From contig NZ_CP042430.1 of assembly GCF_007970665.1 (NCBI RefSeq), forward strand, positions 1,550,001 through 1,614,000: DNA of 64,000 bases, in the 5' to 3' direction. This document shows positions 1 through 11,124 of the stretch, piece after piece. The notes beneath the pieces are model-generated. The model did not search any database. It was given only the letters and a program-made list of their open reading frames with translations, and was not told where the DNA came from. Each line of letters begins with the position of its first letter. The first letter of the stretch is position 1. The DNA comes from Baekduia soli. Lineage in GTDB: Bacteria; Actinomycetota; Thermoleophilia; Solirubrobacterales; Solirubrobacteraceae. The position numbers and the translations under genes were made by a program.

Positions 1-1
1 G

Positions 2-403
2 TTCCTCGCCGCCCGTGCGGTCCTGCCGCACATGCGCGCCCAGAAGGCGGGCGTCTTCATCGTCAACGCCTCGACGGCCGGGCTGCGCCCACGGCCGAAC
101 CTGCTGGCCTACAACGCGGCCAAGGCGGGCGTCATCGGCCTGGCCCGCTCGATCGCCATCGAGGCCGGCGGCGACAACGTGCGCGCGAACGTGATCTGCC
201 CCGTGGCCGCCAACACGCCGATGCTCGAGCAGTTCGGCTACGGCACCCACGAGGAGACCGCCGCGCTGCTGACCTCGGCGACCCCGCTGGGCCGGGTCGC
301 CGAGCCGGAGGAGATCGCCGCCGCGGCGGCGTTCCTGGCCTCCGACGACGCCGCCTTCCTGACGGGCGTGGTCCTGCCCGTCGACGGCGGCCGCACGATC
401 TGA
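2..403 (+). CDS. SDR family oxidoreductase, C-terminal part (5' end outside window)
   Basis: The first 133 codons visible are the C-terminal half of a classical short-chain dehydrogenase/reductase, an NAD(P)-dependent oxidoreductase of the Rossmann fold. Seen directly: the catalytic serine region (NAS at fragment residues 22-24), the YxxxK motif (Y37, K41), the conserved ICPVAANTPM stretch after the active-site helix, and the family-typical end with FLASDDAAFLTG followed by a VDGG turn. The N-terminal cofactor motif lies before base 1. It precedes a MaoC hydratase and an MmgE/PrpD gene on the same strand, so it may act on a hydroxyacyl substrate in the same pathway; that role is inference. 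Confidence 0.9.
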   Translation, partial: FLAARAVLPHMRAQKAGVFIVNASTAGLRPRPNLLAYNAAKAGVIGLARSIAIEAGGDNVRANVICPVAANTPMLEQFGYGTHEETAALLTSATPLGRVAEPEEIAAAAAFLASDDAAFLTGVVLPVDGGRTI

Positions 404-457
404 GGCGCCGCCACAGGGCGGCACCGGGTTCCCACCACGACAAGGAGCAGGACAGAC

Positions 458-1000
458 ATGACCGCCGAACCGCAGGAAGCCCCCAAGATCTGGCGCGGGA
501 GGTTCTTCGAGGACTTCGAGGTCGGAGACGTCTTCCGCAGCCGCCTGGGGCGCACCGTCACCGAGGTCGACAACATCTGGTTCACGTGCCTGACGATGAA
601 CACCAACCAGATGCACTTCAACACCGACTACTCCAAGGGCACGCGCTTCGGCAAGCCCCTGGTGAACTCGTGCCTGACGCTGGCCATCATCGCCGGCCTC
701 TCGGTCCCGGACACGAGCGAGAACGGCACCGCCAACCTGGGCTGGACGGACATCAAGCTCCCCAACCCCGTCTTCGCCGGCGACACGCTGTACGCCGAGA
801 GCGAGATCCTGGGCCTGCGCGAGTCCTCCTCGCGGCCCAACGTGGGCATCGTCTCCCTGCGCACGCGCGGGATCAACCAGGACGGCGTGGTCATCATGGA
901 GTACCTGCGCACGTTCATGTGCTACCGCCGCGACGCGCCGGAGGTCCAGGACCAGTTCCCCAAGGTCGAGTCCGACTGGACCGTGGGAGAGCCGGGATGA
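458..1000 (+). CDS. MaoC family dehydratase
   Basis: 180-residue single hot-dog-fold protein of the MaoC/(R)-specific enoyl-CoA hydratase family, which adds water to or removes it from acyl-CoA thioesters. The core signature is present around residues 53-71: H53, D57 and the FGKPLVNS stretch (canonical members have a GxPxxHG turn here; this one reads N-S where H-G is usual, as in some mesaconyl-CoA-hydratase-like members). A GGAGCAGGA-like ribosome site lies just upstream of the ATG. The stop codon overlaps the next start by four bases (ATGA), so it is translationally coupled to the MmgE/PrpD gene. The exact substrate cannot be read from the sequence. Confidence 0.88.
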   Translation: MTAEPQEAPKIWRGRFFEDFEVGDVFRSRLGRTVTEVDNIWFTCLTMNTNQMHFNTDYSKGTRFGKPLVNSCLTLAIIAGLSVPDTSENGTANLGWTDIKLPNPVFAGDTLYAESEILGLRESSSRPNVGIVSLRTRGINQDGVVIMEYLRTFMCYRRDAPEVQDQFPKVESDWTVGEPG

Positions 1001-2379
1001 CCGCCGCCGAGGCCCTCGCCGGCTTCGGGGAGGCGCTGACCTACGACGCCGTTCCGCCGGAGGTCGCGCACCGCGCGAAGCTGGGGCTGCTGGACGTCGT
1101 CGGCTGCGCGCTGGCCGCCAGCGCGGCCGGCGCCGGCACCCAGGCCCAGGCGCTCGTCCTCGACGAGCAGGGCGCCGGGCCGGCGGAGCTGTGGGACACC
1201 GGCACCGGCACGACCCCGTCGGGGGCGGCGCTGGCCAACGGCATGCTCGGCCACGCGCTGGACTTCGACGACACGCACCCGGCCGCGATGATCCACGTCT
1301 CGACGGTCGTGGCCCCCGCCGCGGTCGCCGTCGGCCAGGCCCGCGGCGCCACCGGGCGCGACCTCGTCGTCGCGCTCGTCGCCGGGACCGAGGCCACGAC
1401 GCGCCTCGGGCTCGCGACGCCGGGCGCGTTCCACGAGCGCGGGCTGCACCCGACGTCGGTGTGCGGCGTCTTCGGCGGGGCGCTGGCCGTGGCCGGCCTG
1501 CTCGGGCTGGACCGCGCGCAGACCACCGCGGCGCTGGGCATCGCGGGCAGCACGGCCTCCGGGCTGTTCGAGTTCCTGGCCGACGGGTCGGCGACCAAGC
1601 CGTTCCACGCGGGCTGGGCCGCCCACGCCTCGGTCGTCGCGGCCGGGATGGCGCGGCTGGGCGCGACCGGCCCCGCCTCGGTGCTGGAGGGGCGCTTCGG
1701 CCTGTTCCGCGCCGTGCTGGGCCAGGAGGCCGACGAGGCGCTGCGCGAGCAGGTCGCCGACCTCGGCGAGCGCTGGGAGACCCTGGCGATGGCCATCAAG
1801 CCCTACCCGGCGTGCCACCTGACCCACGCCGCGATGGACGGTGCCCAGCAGCTGCACCGCCGCGGGCTGCGCGCGGAGGACGTGGCGTCCGTGCAACTCC
1901 GGGTGCCCGAGGCGGCGGTGGGCATCGTGCTCGAGCCCGCCGCGCGCAAGGCGCGGCCCGACACGCCCTACGAGGCGAAGTTCAGCCTGCCCTTCTCCGT
2001 GGCGGCCATGCTCGTCGACGGGGCGGTCGACCTCGACAGCTACGGCGCCGACCGCCTGGGCGACGAGCGCGTGCTCGACCTGGCCGGCCGCGTGACCTAC
2101 ACGGTCGTGCCCGCCGACGGGCGCGGGCCGTTCTTCACCGAGCTGACCGTGCAGCGCGCCGACGGCGCGACGGACACGGTCGACGTGCCGCATCCGTCGG
2201 GCACGCCGGAGGCGCCGCTGGACACCGACGCGGTCGTGCGCAAGTTCACGGCCAACGCCGTCGGCGTCCTCGGGGACGCCGCGACCGACGTCGCCGAGGC
2301 GATCCTGGCCATCGACGACCCGGCGCGCGCGGGCGCGGGCCTGCTGCCGCTGCGCGCCGCCGCCGGCGCGAGGGGCTGA
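997..2379 (+). CDS. MmgE/PrpD family protein
   Basis: 460-residue member of the MmgE/PrpD fold. Known members include 2-methylcitrate dehydratase, cis-aconitate decarboxylase and iminodisuccinate epimerase, so the family name does not fix the reaction. The all-helical N-terminal domain carries the conserved LDFDDT motif (about residues 88-93). A KPFHAGWAAHAS segment near the middle and the KPYPACHLTHA segment before the C-terminal alpha/beta domain are also family-typical. The ATG at 997 is chosen because it overlaps the preceding stop (ATGA) and the protein then starts at the usual family N-terminus, although the frame is open further upstream. With the SDR and MaoC genes it suggests a small carboxylic-acid or acyl-CoA catabolic operon. 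Confidence 0.9.
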   Translation: MTAAEALAGFGEALTYDAVPPEVAHRAKLGLLDVVGCALAASAAGAGTQAQALVLDEQGAGPAELWDTGTGTTPSGAALANGMLGHALDFDDTHPAAMIHVSTVVAPAAVAVGQARGATGRDLVVALVAGTEATTRLGLATPGAFHERGLHPTSVCGVFGGALAVAGLLGLDRAQTTAALGIAGSTASGLFEFLADGSATKPFHAGWAAHASVVAAGMARLGATGPASVLEGRFGLFRAVLGQEADEALREQVADLGERWETLAMAIKPYPACHLTHAAMDGAQQLHRRGLRAEDVASVQLRVPEAAVGIVLEPAARKARPDTPYEAKFSLPFSVAAMLVDGAVDLDSYGADRLGDERVLDLAGRVTYTVVPADGRGPFFTELTVQRADGATDTVDVPHPSGTPEAPLDTDAVVRKFTANAVGVLGDAATDVAEAILAIDDPARAGAGLLPLRAAAGARG

Positions 2380-2577
2380 GGCCGCAGGACCGGCTGCCGC
2401 GCCGCCCCGACCTTGGGCTGAGGATGTCGGAGCGGCGCGGAGCAGCCTCACGGTCCGAGAACCGCTTCGGACGTCCCGACACGCGCGGGCGGCGAACATC
2501 ACGCACCGATGTCCGCCGCCGCGCGACGGGGCCGCGTGGCGGATGACAGGCGCACGGGCCGGGTACCACGCGGTGCC

Positions 2578-2805
2578 ATGAGCATCGGTACCTCCATCCT
2601 GCTGATCGCCGTCGGCGCGATCATGCGCTTCGCCGTGACCGTGCACGCGTCGGGCTTCAGCATCCACACGGCCGGCACGATCCTCATGGTCGTCGGCGTC
2701 GTGGGCCTCGTGCTCAGCGTCCTGTGGATGACGATGTGGGCCGGCCGCCGCGACGCGACCGTCGTGCGCGAGCGCCCCGTGGTCCGCGAGCGCGACGTCT
2801 ACTGA
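2578..2805 (+). CDS. Small two-helix membrane protein, DUF6458-like
   Basis: 75 residues. Starting at the ATG at 2578 gives the family-typical beginning MSIGTSILLIAVGAI. There are two hydrophobic segments (about residues 3-21 and 33-52), the second preceded by the short GFSIHTAG turn, and then a charged, Arg/Glu-rich cytoplasmic tail. This length and layout match small actinobacterial membrane proteins annotated DUF6458; no biochemical role is known. The frame is open upstream to 2509, but the added residues are Arg-rich and unlike the family, so the shorter start is preferred. Its end overlaps by seven bases the end of the convergent small membrane gene. Confidence 0.75.
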   Translation: MSIGTSILLIAVGAIMRFAVTVHASGFSIHTAGTILMVVGVVGLVLSVLWMTMWAGRRDATVVRERPVVRERDVY

Positions 2806-3002
2806 CGTGCCCCGGCGCGCACGCTGAGCGCCAGGACCGCGCAGACACCGGCGAGCAGCACGAAGCCGCCGGCGTGGCGCCAGCCGGTCCCCAGCAGCGG
2901 CCGGACCAGGACCACCGCGCCGGCGACGACGAGCGTCAGCCCGCACGGCAGCAGCCACGTCTCGCCGAGGAGGAGCCTGCGCGCGGTCCGCAGTGCGCTC
3001 AC
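2799..3002 (-). CDS. Small hydrophobic membrane protein (unknown)
   Basis: 67-residue protein with a GTG start that overlaps the stop of the upstream membrane gene (GTGA), so the pair is translationally coupled. Two hydrophobic stretches (about residues 15-34 and 46-61) predict a hairpin membrane protein with a short basic N-terminus. I do not recognise the family. Its tight coupling to the larger seven-helix protein suggests that it is a partner subunit of that protein. The start is supported only by the overlap and by the length of the hydrophobic segments. Confidence 0.6.
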   Translation of the reverse strand: MSALRTARRLLLGETWLLPCGLTLVVAGAVVLVRPLLGTGWRHAGGFVLLAGVCAVLALSVRAGARQ

Positions 3003-3733
3003 GACGGCGCCGCCCCGCGTGCGATCACGTGCGACTGCGCCTGGCTGACCAGCGCCAGGGTCGCGACGAGGTAGAGGACCGCGGCGTCGCCACCGGGCCA
3101 GTGGACGCCCGCGCCCTCCGCCAGGAAGAACACGCCGAACGCGCTCAGCAGGACCCCGACGCCCCACTTGAGCTCGGTCTCGGGCAGGCGGGCGAGCGGG
3201 CGGTGCAGCACGACCGCCAGGCCGGCCACGGCCACGACCGCCGCGCCCGCGCCCACGAGGGCCGGAGCCGGGCCGCTGGGACGCGCCGCCAGCGCCGTCG
3301 TGATCACGACGACCTCGATGCCCTCCAGCAGCACGCCCTTGAACGCGACGACCCGCGCCGCCCAGTCGGGGCGGCCCGGCTCGGGCAGGGGCGCGCCGGC
3401 CAGATCCTCGCGCGTCTCGAGGTACTCGGCCAGCGAGGACGACCGTGCGCGCCGCCCCGCCAGGCGCAGGGTGCCCTTGCGCAGCCACTCGAGGCCGAAG
3501 AGCAGGAGCAGGCACCCGATCACCACGCGCAGGGCGTCGAGCGGTACCGACCCGAGCAGCACCGGACCCAGCAGCGCCGCGAGCGCGGCGCAGGCCACGA
3601 CCGCGGCCGCGGCGCCCGCCAGCGCGTCGGACGGACGCCGCGTGGCGGCGACGGCGAGGACGATCGCCACGGCCTCCAGCAGCTCGACGCCGACCGCGAC
3701 GCCCGTGCCCAGAGCCACCAGGAGGAAGGTCAT
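2999..3733 (-). CDS. Seven-helix integral membrane protein, COG4280-like
   Basis: 244-residue polytopic membrane protein with about seven hydrophobic segments. Two are related to each other and hold conserved acidic residues inside the membrane: VELLEAV in helix 1 and LLEGIEVV after the central cytoplasmic loop. Such duplicated acidic motifs are a hallmark of small cation or metal transporters (LysE/UPF0016-like superfamilies), and the overall pattern resembles the uncharacterised COG4280 membrane proteins. The central loop (about residues 85-125) is Arg-rich and cytoplasmic. It is followed by a coupled 67-residue membrane protein. A transport role is inference; the substrate is unknown. Confidence 0.65.
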   Translation of the reverse strand: MTFLLVALGTGVAVGVELLEAVAIVLAVAATRRPSDALAGAAAAVVACAALAALLGPVLLGSVPLDALRVVIGCLLLLFGLEWLRKGTLRLAGRRARSSSLAEYLETREDLAGAPLPEPGRPDWAARVVAFKGVLLEGIEVVVITTALAARPSGPAPALVGAGAAVVAVAGLAVVLHRPLARLPETELKWGVGVLLSAFGVFFLAEGAGVHWPGGDAAVLYLVATLALVSQAQSHVIARGAAPS

Positions 3734-3764
3734 CGCCTGGCGGCCCGGGAACGGAGGGGGTGGC

Positions 3765-4862
3765 TCAGGCCACGCCGATCTCGTCGCGCTTGCGCGCGAT
3801 GGCGTCGATCATCTCGTCGTAGGCGTCGGCGAACTGCTTGACGCCGTCGTGCTCGAGCGCGGAGGTGATCTCGTCCAGGGAGACCCCGGCCGCGCGGAGC
3901 TCGTCGAGCTGGCGGCGGGCCTCGTCGACGCCCTCCCGCAGGGTCGCGCGCACCTCGCCGCCGGCGTCGCGGAACGCGTCGATCGTGGCGTCGGGCACGG
4001 TCGTCACCGTGTCGCGTCCGACGAGCTCGTCGATGTACAGGGTCTGGGAGTAGGCCTTGTTCTTGACGCCCGTCGACGCCCACAGCGGGCGCTGCACGTT
4101 GGCGCCGGCCTGGGCCAGGCGCTGGAACTCGGCCCCGCCGAAGATCGGCACGAAGACGTCGGCGTAGGCCAGCTTGGCGTTGGCGACCGCGATGCGGCCC
4201 CGCAGCGGCGAGTCCTCGGGCAGCGCGTCGTCGACCTTGGAGTCGATGCGCGAGACGAAGAAGCTCGCGACGGAGGCGATCGCGTGGAGGTCCTCGCCGG
4301 CGTCGACGCGCGCCTGGAGCGCTCGGACGTAGGCGCCCGCGACCTGGTGGTAGCGCTCGCGCGAGAACAGGAGCGTCACGTTGACGCTGACGCCCTCGCG
4401 GGTCAGCTGCTCGAACGCCTCGACGCCGGGCAGCGTGCCGGGGACCTTGATCATGACGTTGGGCCGGTCGACGAGCGCGCGGAGCTCGTGGCCGCGGCGG
4501 ACCGCCTCGGGCGCGTCGAAGGCCATGGCGGCCTCCTCCTCGATCGAGATGTAGCCGTCGGCGCCGTCGGTGGATTCCCAGATCGGGCGCACGAGGTCGC
4601 ACGCCGCCTGGATGTCGGCGATCGCGCACGTCTCGAAGACCTGCTCGGGCGTCGCGTCGGCCGGCGCTCCGGCGATGTCGTCGTCGTACAGGTCGGAGCC
4701 CAGCACCGCCTTGGAGAAGATCGAGGGGTTCGACGTGCCGCCGGTGATGGCGTCCTCGCGCATCAGGCGCTCGAGGAGCCCGTCGGCCAGCGCCGGGCGG
4801 GCGACGTTGTCGTACCAGACGCTCTGCCCCAGCGCCGCCAGCTGCTTCCACTTGCTGCTCAT
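3765..4862 (-). CDS. tal: Transaldolase
   Basis: 365-residue transaldolase of the mycobacterial/actinobacterial type. It transfers a dihydroxyacetone unit between sugar phosphates in the non-oxidative pentose phosphate pathway (cytosolic TIM barrel). The Schiff-base lysine is K139 in the MIKVPGT motif; TSNPSIF at residues 43-49 (usually TSNPTIF) and the FVSRID segment are also typical. Length is normal for this subclass. It lies 66 bases downstream of aceB on the same strand, so it may be the last gene of the glc-aceB transcript, although transaldolase is not directly part of glycolate use and could have its own promoter. Confidence 0.95.
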   Translation of the reverse strand: MSSKWKQLAALGQSVWYDNVARPALADGLLERLMREDAITGGTSNPSIFSKAVLGSDLYDDDIAGAPADATPEQVFETCAIADIQAACDLVRPIWESTDGADGYISIEEEAAMAFDAPEAVRRGHELRALVDRPNVMIKVPGTLPGVEAFEQLTREGVSVNVTLLFSRERYHQVAGAYVRALQARVDAGEDLHAIASVASFFVSRIDSKVDDALPEDSPLRGRIAVANAKLAYADVFVPIFGGAEFQRLAQAGANVQRPLWASTGVKNKAYSQTLYIDELVGRDTVTTVPDATIDAFRDAGGEVRATLREGVDEARRQLDELRAAGVSLDEITSALEHDGVKQFADAYDEMIDAIARKRDEIGVA

Positions 4863-4928
4863 GCTCCAGATCCTTCCCGGAAGGGTTGGTGCGCACTCGA
4901 TGGGTGCGCACTCCAGACTAGCCCGCGC

Positions 4929-6517
<1,589 letters not shown>

Positions 6518-6521
<4 letters not shown>

Positions 6522-7798
6522 GCGGTGTGCTCCTTGAGGGTCTGTGCGTAGGCCCGGTCGAGGACCTGCAGGGTGTGCAGCACGGGGATCTCGTGGCCGA
6601 GGGCCCGCAGGTGCGTCTGGACCTGCGTCATGCAGCCGATGTTCCCGGTGGCGATGAGCCCCGCCCCCGTGTCGAGCAGGTTGCGCGCCTTGCGGCGGCC
6701 GAGCTCGTGGGCCGTGTCGGGCTTCTCGACGTTGTAGGTGCCGGCCGAGCCGCAGCACAGCTCCCACTCGGCGGCCTGGACGAGGGTGACGTCGCCGATG
6801 GCCTGCAGCAGCGCGCGCGGCGGGCTGCGCACGCCCTGGGCGTGGGCGAGGTGGCAGGCGTCGTGGTAGGCGATCCTCAGCGGGGCCGGCGCGGGCGGCG
6901 GCGGCGCCGACAGCCCCAGGGCCTGCAGGAAGACGCTGACGTCGACGACGCGGTCGGCGAATGCCTGCGCGGCGTCGTGCTCCGGCAGGCCCTTGAACAG
7001 CAGGCCGTACTCCCGCATGCCCGAGCCGCAGCCCGCGGCGTTGGTGACCACGGCGTCGACGTCGTCCGGGAAGGCCTGCATGTTGCGCCGGGCCATCGGG
7101 CGGGCGCGGTCCGACGCGCCGGTGTGCATCGGCAGCGCGCCGCAGCAGCCCTGGTCCCTCGGGATGACCGTCTCGACGCCGTTGCGGGCCAGCACGCGCA
7201 GCGTGGCCCAGTTGATGTCGGGGGCCAGCACCTGCTGGGCGCAGCCGGCCAGCAGCGCGACGCGGGCCCGGCGCTCGCCGCGCGCGGGGAAGACCTCGGG
7301 CAGGGGGCTGGCGGGCGGCAGCGCGGCGGGCAGCAGGCGCAGCATCGCGGCCATCCGCTCGGGCAGCAGGCGCGCCAGCGGCCGGCTCAGGCGGCCCAGG
7401 CGCGCGGCGGCCCGGAAGCGCCCGGGGTAGGGCAGCGTGCGCAGGATCATCTCGCGCTGGACGCGGTCGATCGGCTCGCGGTGGCGGTGGGCGTCGGCGT
7501 AGGCCCGGAACGGCGTGATGAGGTCGCCGTACTGCACGCCGGACGGGCAGGCCGTCTGGCAGGCCTGGCAGCCGAGGCAGTTGTCGATGTAGGGGAGGGC
7601 GGTCTCGAGCTCGATCTGGCCCTCGAGGACCTCCTTCATGAGGAAGATGCGCCCGCGCGGGGAGTCCATCTCCTCGCCCATCGTCACGTAGGTCGGGCAG
7701 GTCGGCAGGCAGAAGCCGCAGTGCACGCAGGCGCCGATCGCGCCCGCCATCTCGGGGGCCTGGGGGCCGAGGTCCTCGACCGGGATCCGGTGCTGCAC
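6518..7798 (-). CDS. glcF: Glycolate oxidase iron-sulfur subunit GlcF
   Basis: 426-residue electron-transfer subunit of the three-part glycolate oxidase (GlcDEF). Two ferredoxin-type 4Fe-4S motifs are intact: Cys 24, 27, 30, 34 and Cys 74, 77, 80, 84. Two CCG domains follow, with [11 protein letters not shown] and [11 protein letters not shown], which bind a further cluster or contact the quinone path. The protein is cytoplasmic or membrane-peripheral and carries electrons from the flavins of GlcD/GlcE to the respiratory chain. It follows glcE by only a few bases and overlaps aceB by four bases. Confidence 0.95.
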
Positions 7799-7802
7799 GT
7801 GC

Positions 7803-8899
7803 TCAGTCCTCCAGGAAGCGGCCGTAGGGGTCCAGGGCGCCGCGCACGCGCGCGGCGAACAGCCCGCCGCGCCGGGTGCCCAGCAGCGGGCGGCCGGGCG
7901 GGCCGCGCAGCACCATGCCGGCCAGGCCGAGGCCCGCCAGCGCGTCGTGCAGGTCGTCCAGCGGGCGGTCCTCGGGCCACGCGATCCAGGCGACGTTGGC
8001 CGCCTGCGCGTAGCGCACGGCGGCGCCCGCGGCGATCAGCGCCGCGTCGAGCGCGGCGAGGCTGCGCGACGTCAGGCCGGCGCGCACGACGTGGTGTCCG
8101 GGGGGACCCACGTCAGCGCCGCCACCGTGCGCCACAGGTCCTCGTCGTCCTTGTCGTGCAGGTGGTCGCGCGGAAGCTCGCCGACGGCGTCGACGACGCG
8201 CTGGGTGCGGGCGTCGAGCGCGTCGGGGTCGCCGCCGAGGCGCACGAGCAGGCGGCCGACGGGCTCGAGGTCCAGCGCGTCGAGGTCGAGCGGGCCGCGC
8301 ATGAGCGCGGAGGAGACCTCCACCGCGCGGTCGCGGTCGCCGAGCTCGAACAGCAGCGTCGTCGTCGCCCGCGGCCGCGGGAAGACCTTCAGCGACAGCT
8401 GGACCATCACGCCCAGGCGGCCCATGGAGCCGACCATGAGCTTGGGCAGGTCGAAGCCGGCGGCGTTCTTGACGACCCGGCCGCCGCCGGAGATGAGGCG
8501 CCCGGTGCCGTCGATGAAGCGCACGCCGAGCACGAAGTCGCGCACGCCGCCGTGGCGCAGGGCGTTGGAGCCCGCGGTGCCGGCGGCCACCGCGCCGCCC
8601 AGCGTCGCGCCGGCGTCGCCCAGCGGCGGGTCGAACGGGAGGTACTGCCCGTGCTCGGCCAGCGCCTCGGCGACCTCGGCCACGGGCGTGGCGGCCAGCG
8701 CGGTGAACGTCAGCTCGGCCGGGTCGTACTCCGTGATGCCCCGCAGCCCGGAGACGTCGAGCGCGAGCACGTCGTCGGCCGGTGGGGTCGACAGCGCCGG
8801 CTTCGTGCCGCCGGCGACGGGCAGCACCCGGGCGCCCTCGGGCCGGTCGCGCACCGCCTCCTGCAGGGCCTGCACGTCCTCGGGCAGCGCGACCGTCAT
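7803..8899 (-). CDS. glcE: Glycolate oxidase FAD-binding subunit GlcE, apparent one-base frameshift
   Basis: The first part (8072-8899) encodes a PCMH-type FAD-binding domain ([12 protein letters not shown], then [19 protein letters not shown]) that runs off-frame after WVPPD. The rest of the protein continues in another frame down to 7803, ending DPYGRFLED. The switch lies at a run of six G on the plus strand (8100-8105; six C in the coding strand). Adding one C restores [13 protein letters not shown] and a 365-residue protein, normal for GlcE. The start codon overlaps the glcD stop (ATGA). Either the gene is really broken, which would disable the oxidase, or one base was lost in sequencing. 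Given the other cases in this window I favour the latter. Confidence 0.85.
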
Positions 8900-10281
8900 G
8901 CGACGGCCGGCGCGGGCTCGAGCATCTTGCCGCGGTTGGCCAGCTCCCCGGGGTCGACGGCCAGGCGCACGCGGCGCATGAGCTCGAGGTCGTCCTCGGA
9001 GAACATGAGCTTGAGGTAGGCGCGCTTCTCGACGCCGACGCCGTGCTCGCCGGTGATCGACCCGCCGAGCTCGACGCACAGGCGCAGGATGTCGCCGGCG
9101 AGCCGCTCGGCGCGCTCGATCGCCCCGGGCTCGCGCCCGTCGAAGAGGATGAGCGGATGGAGGTTGCCGTCGCCGGCGTGGAAGACGTTGGCGACGCGGA
9201 TGCCGGTCTCCGCGCTCATGCGGCCGATCTCGGCCAGCGCCTCCCCGAGGCGCGTGCGGGGCACGACGCCGTCCTGGACGATGTAGTCCGGCGCGAGCCA
9301 GCCCACGGCCGAGAACGCGCTCTTGCGGCCCTTCCAGATCAGCGCGCGGGCGTCGGGGTCCTCCGTCGCGGTCAGCTCGCCGGCGCCGGCCTCGCGCAGC
9401 AGCTCGTCCAGGCGCAGGGCATCGGCGTCAACGACCTCGCGCTCGCCCTCGAGCTCGACGATGAGCAGGGCGGCGGCCTTCGGGTAGCCGGGCTTGACGG
9501 ACGCCTCGGCGGCCTCCATGGCCAGCGCGTCCATGATCTCCATCGCGACGGGCAGCAGGCCCGCGCGAACGATGCGGGCGACCGCGTCGCCGGCGGCCTG
9601 CAGGCTGTCGAAGACCGCGAGCGAGGTGCGCGTCGCCTCCGCGAGCGTCACGAGCCGCACGGTGACCTCGACGGCGATGCCGAACAGGCCCTCCGAGCCC
9701 ACGAACATGCCGACCCAGTCGGGCCCGACCGGCTCGGTGGACTCGCCGCCGAGCTCGACGAGCTCGCCGTCGGGCAGGACGACCTTCAGGCCGATGACGT
9801 GGTTGCTCGTCATCCCGTGCTTGAGGCAGTGCGCGCCGCCGGAGTTGAACGCGAGGTTGCCGCCGATGGAGCAGACCGACTGGCTCGACGGGTCGGGCGC
9901 GTAGGCCAGGCCGTAGGGCGCGGCGGCCGCGCTGACGTGCAGGTTGATGACCCCGGGCTCCACGACGGCCGTCCGCGTGTCGGGGTCGATGCTCAGGACC
10001 CTGTTGAGGCGGTTGAGCGCGATGACGATCCCGCCCTCCACCGGCAGCGACCCGCCCGACAGCGACGTGCCGCTCCCGCGGGCCACGAACGGGACGCCCT
10101 CGCGGTGGCACAGGCGCACCGTCGCGACGACCTCCTCGACGGTCTCGACCACGACGACGGCCAGCGCCCGCTGGTGGAAGGCCGTCAGCGCGTCGGACCC
10201 GAACGCGGCCAGCTCGGCGGGGCTCGTGAGCAGCCGGCGCCCGAGGTCCAGCTCTCCCAGCGCGGAGACGATGTCGGCCAT
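8896..10281 (-). CDS. glcD: Glycolate oxidase FAD-linked subunit GlcD
   Basis: 461-residue flavoprotein of the FAD-linked oxidase family (PCMH domain plus FAD-oxidase C domain). It oxidises glycolate, or a related 2-hydroxy acid such as D-lactate, to the 2-oxo acid. FAD-site motifs: [38 protein letters not shown] and [14 protein letters not shown]-terminal family motifs: [12 protein letters not shown] and [12 protein letters not shown]. The start [12 protein letters not shown] at 10281 is chosen over an upstream in-frame ATG at 10317 because the latter would overlap the regulatory region shared with the divergent GntR gene. It is the first gene of the glcDEF-aceB(-tal) operon; the neighbouring malate synthase supports glycolate rather than lactate as substrate. 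Confidence 0.93.
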   Translation of the reverse strand: MADIVSALGELDLGRRLLTSPAELAAFGSDALTAFHQRALAVVVVETVEEVVATVRLCHREGVPFVARGSGTSLSGGSLPVEGGIVIALNRLNRVLSIDPDTRTAVVEPGVINLHVSAAAAPYGLAYAPDPSSQSVCSIGGNLAFNSGGAHCLKHGMTSNHVIGLKVVLPDGELVELGGESTEPVGPDWVGMFVGSEGLFGIAVEVTVRLVTLAEATRTSLAVFDSLQAAGDAVARIVRAGLLPVAMEIMDALAMEAAEASVKPGYPKAAALLIVELEGEREVVDADALRLDELLREAGAGELTATEDPDARALIWKGRKSAFSAVGWLAPDYIVQDGVVPRTRLGEALAEIGRMSAETGIRVANVFHAGDGNLHPLILFDGREPGAIERAERLAGDILRLCVELGGSITGEHGVGVEKRAYLKLMFSEDDLELMRRVRLAVDPGELANRGKMLEPAPAVA

Positions 10282-10285
10282 CCGA

Positions 10286-10335
10286 GCATCTATGCCACCC
10301 CTGGCGCCCCCTGTCAAGGATGCGATATAGATGCA
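10286..10335. promoter_or_regulatory. Divergent glcD / GntR regulatory region with inverted repeat
   Basis: The 56 bases between the glcD and GntR starts hold an exact 8-base inverted repeat, GCATCTAT at 10286-10293 and ATAGATGC at 10327-10334. The right copy lies inside an imperfect palindrome, TGCGATATAGATGCA (10321-10335). GntR/FCD regulators bind short A/T-centred palindromes and usually control the adjacent divergent operon, so this is the likely operator for both the regulator and glcDEF. The site is seen; the binding is inferred. Confidence 0.5.
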
Positions 10336-10337
10336 AC

Positions 10338-10997
10338 ATGACCGCGACCGCGCGTGCCTATGCCTTCGCCAAGGAGCGCATCCTCGACGGGCGCTTCGCG
10401 GGCGGCGACCTCATCAGCGAGGGCGACGTCGCGGCCGGTGTCGGCCTCAGCCGCACCCCGGTGCGCGAGGCCTTCCTGCGCCTGGAGTCCGAGGGCCTGC
10501 TGCGGCTCTACCCGAAACGCGGGGCGCTCGTCATCCCCGTGTCCGCCGCCGAGGTCGAGAGCGTCATGGAGACGCGGCTGCTCGTCGAGCGCTTCGCGAT
10601 CGAGAAGGTCATCCGCCTCGGAATCGACCTCGAGGCCGAGCTCGCCGCCGCGATCGCCCACCAGGAGTCCGTCGCCGCCTCGGAGGACTCGCGGGCGTTC
10701 GTCGAGGCCGACCGCGAGTTCCACCGCATCCTGGTCGCCGCGGCGGGCAACCCGATCCTGCTGGGGCTGCACGACTCGCTGCGCGACCGCCAGAGCCGGA
10801 TGAACCTCGCGGCCCTGGCCCGCGACGAGCGCCGCACCCGCCAGATCCTCGAGGAGCACCGCGGCCTGGCCGCCGCCGTGGCGCGCCGCGACGAGGGCCT
10901 CGCGCGCACGCGCGTGGACGCGCATCTGCACACGACGCTCGCGCTGCTGCGCGGCGCCCCGACGCTGCTGGGCGCCGACCCCGGCCTGCCCGCGTGA
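10338..10997 (+). CDS. GntR family regulator, FCD (FadR/GlcC-type) domain
   Basis: 219-residue transcription factor. An N-terminal winged helix (about residues 5-65, with [19 protein letters not shown], the recognition region of the family) is followed by an FCD ligand-binding domain (about 75-205). The FCD metal-binding set is visible: Asp and His in [10 protein letters not shown], then one His in EEHRGLA and further His in [11 protein letters not shown] regulators sense small organic acids through this metal site. It is divergent from glcDEF-aceB, as GlcC is in other bacteria, so glycolate/glyoxylate control is the simplest inference. The ATG at 10338 gives a normal N-terminus; a start at 10320 would add six residues inside the palindrome. 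Confidence 0.88.
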   Translation: MTATARAYAFAKERILDGRFAGGDLISEGDVAAGVGLSRTPVREAFLRLESEGLLRLYPKRGALVIPVSAAEVESVMETRLLVERFAIEKVIRLGIDLEAELAAAIAHQESVAASEDSRAFVEADREFHRILVAAAGNPILLGLHDSLRDRQSRMNLAALARDERRTRQILEEHRGLAAAVARRDEGLARTRVDAHLHTTLALLRGAPTLLGADPGLPA

Positions 10998-11124
10998 CCC
11001 CGGCCTGTGCCGCCCCGCCCGGTCCGGCACGGCGCCACGGACCGCGTTCCAGTACTACTAGGACCATGCCCGCCTGCACGACGCCCCTCGCCGCCGCCCC
11101 CTCGACGCCGCGCCGGGTGGCGTG

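Noticed and set aside
8100-8105. Programmed frameshifting at C6 runs in glcE and hyuB1
   Set aside because: The same one-base loss occurs also at CCCC, CCCGGG and at a GC step, in unrelated genes and without shared slippery heptamers or stimulators, so base loss explains all cases more simply.
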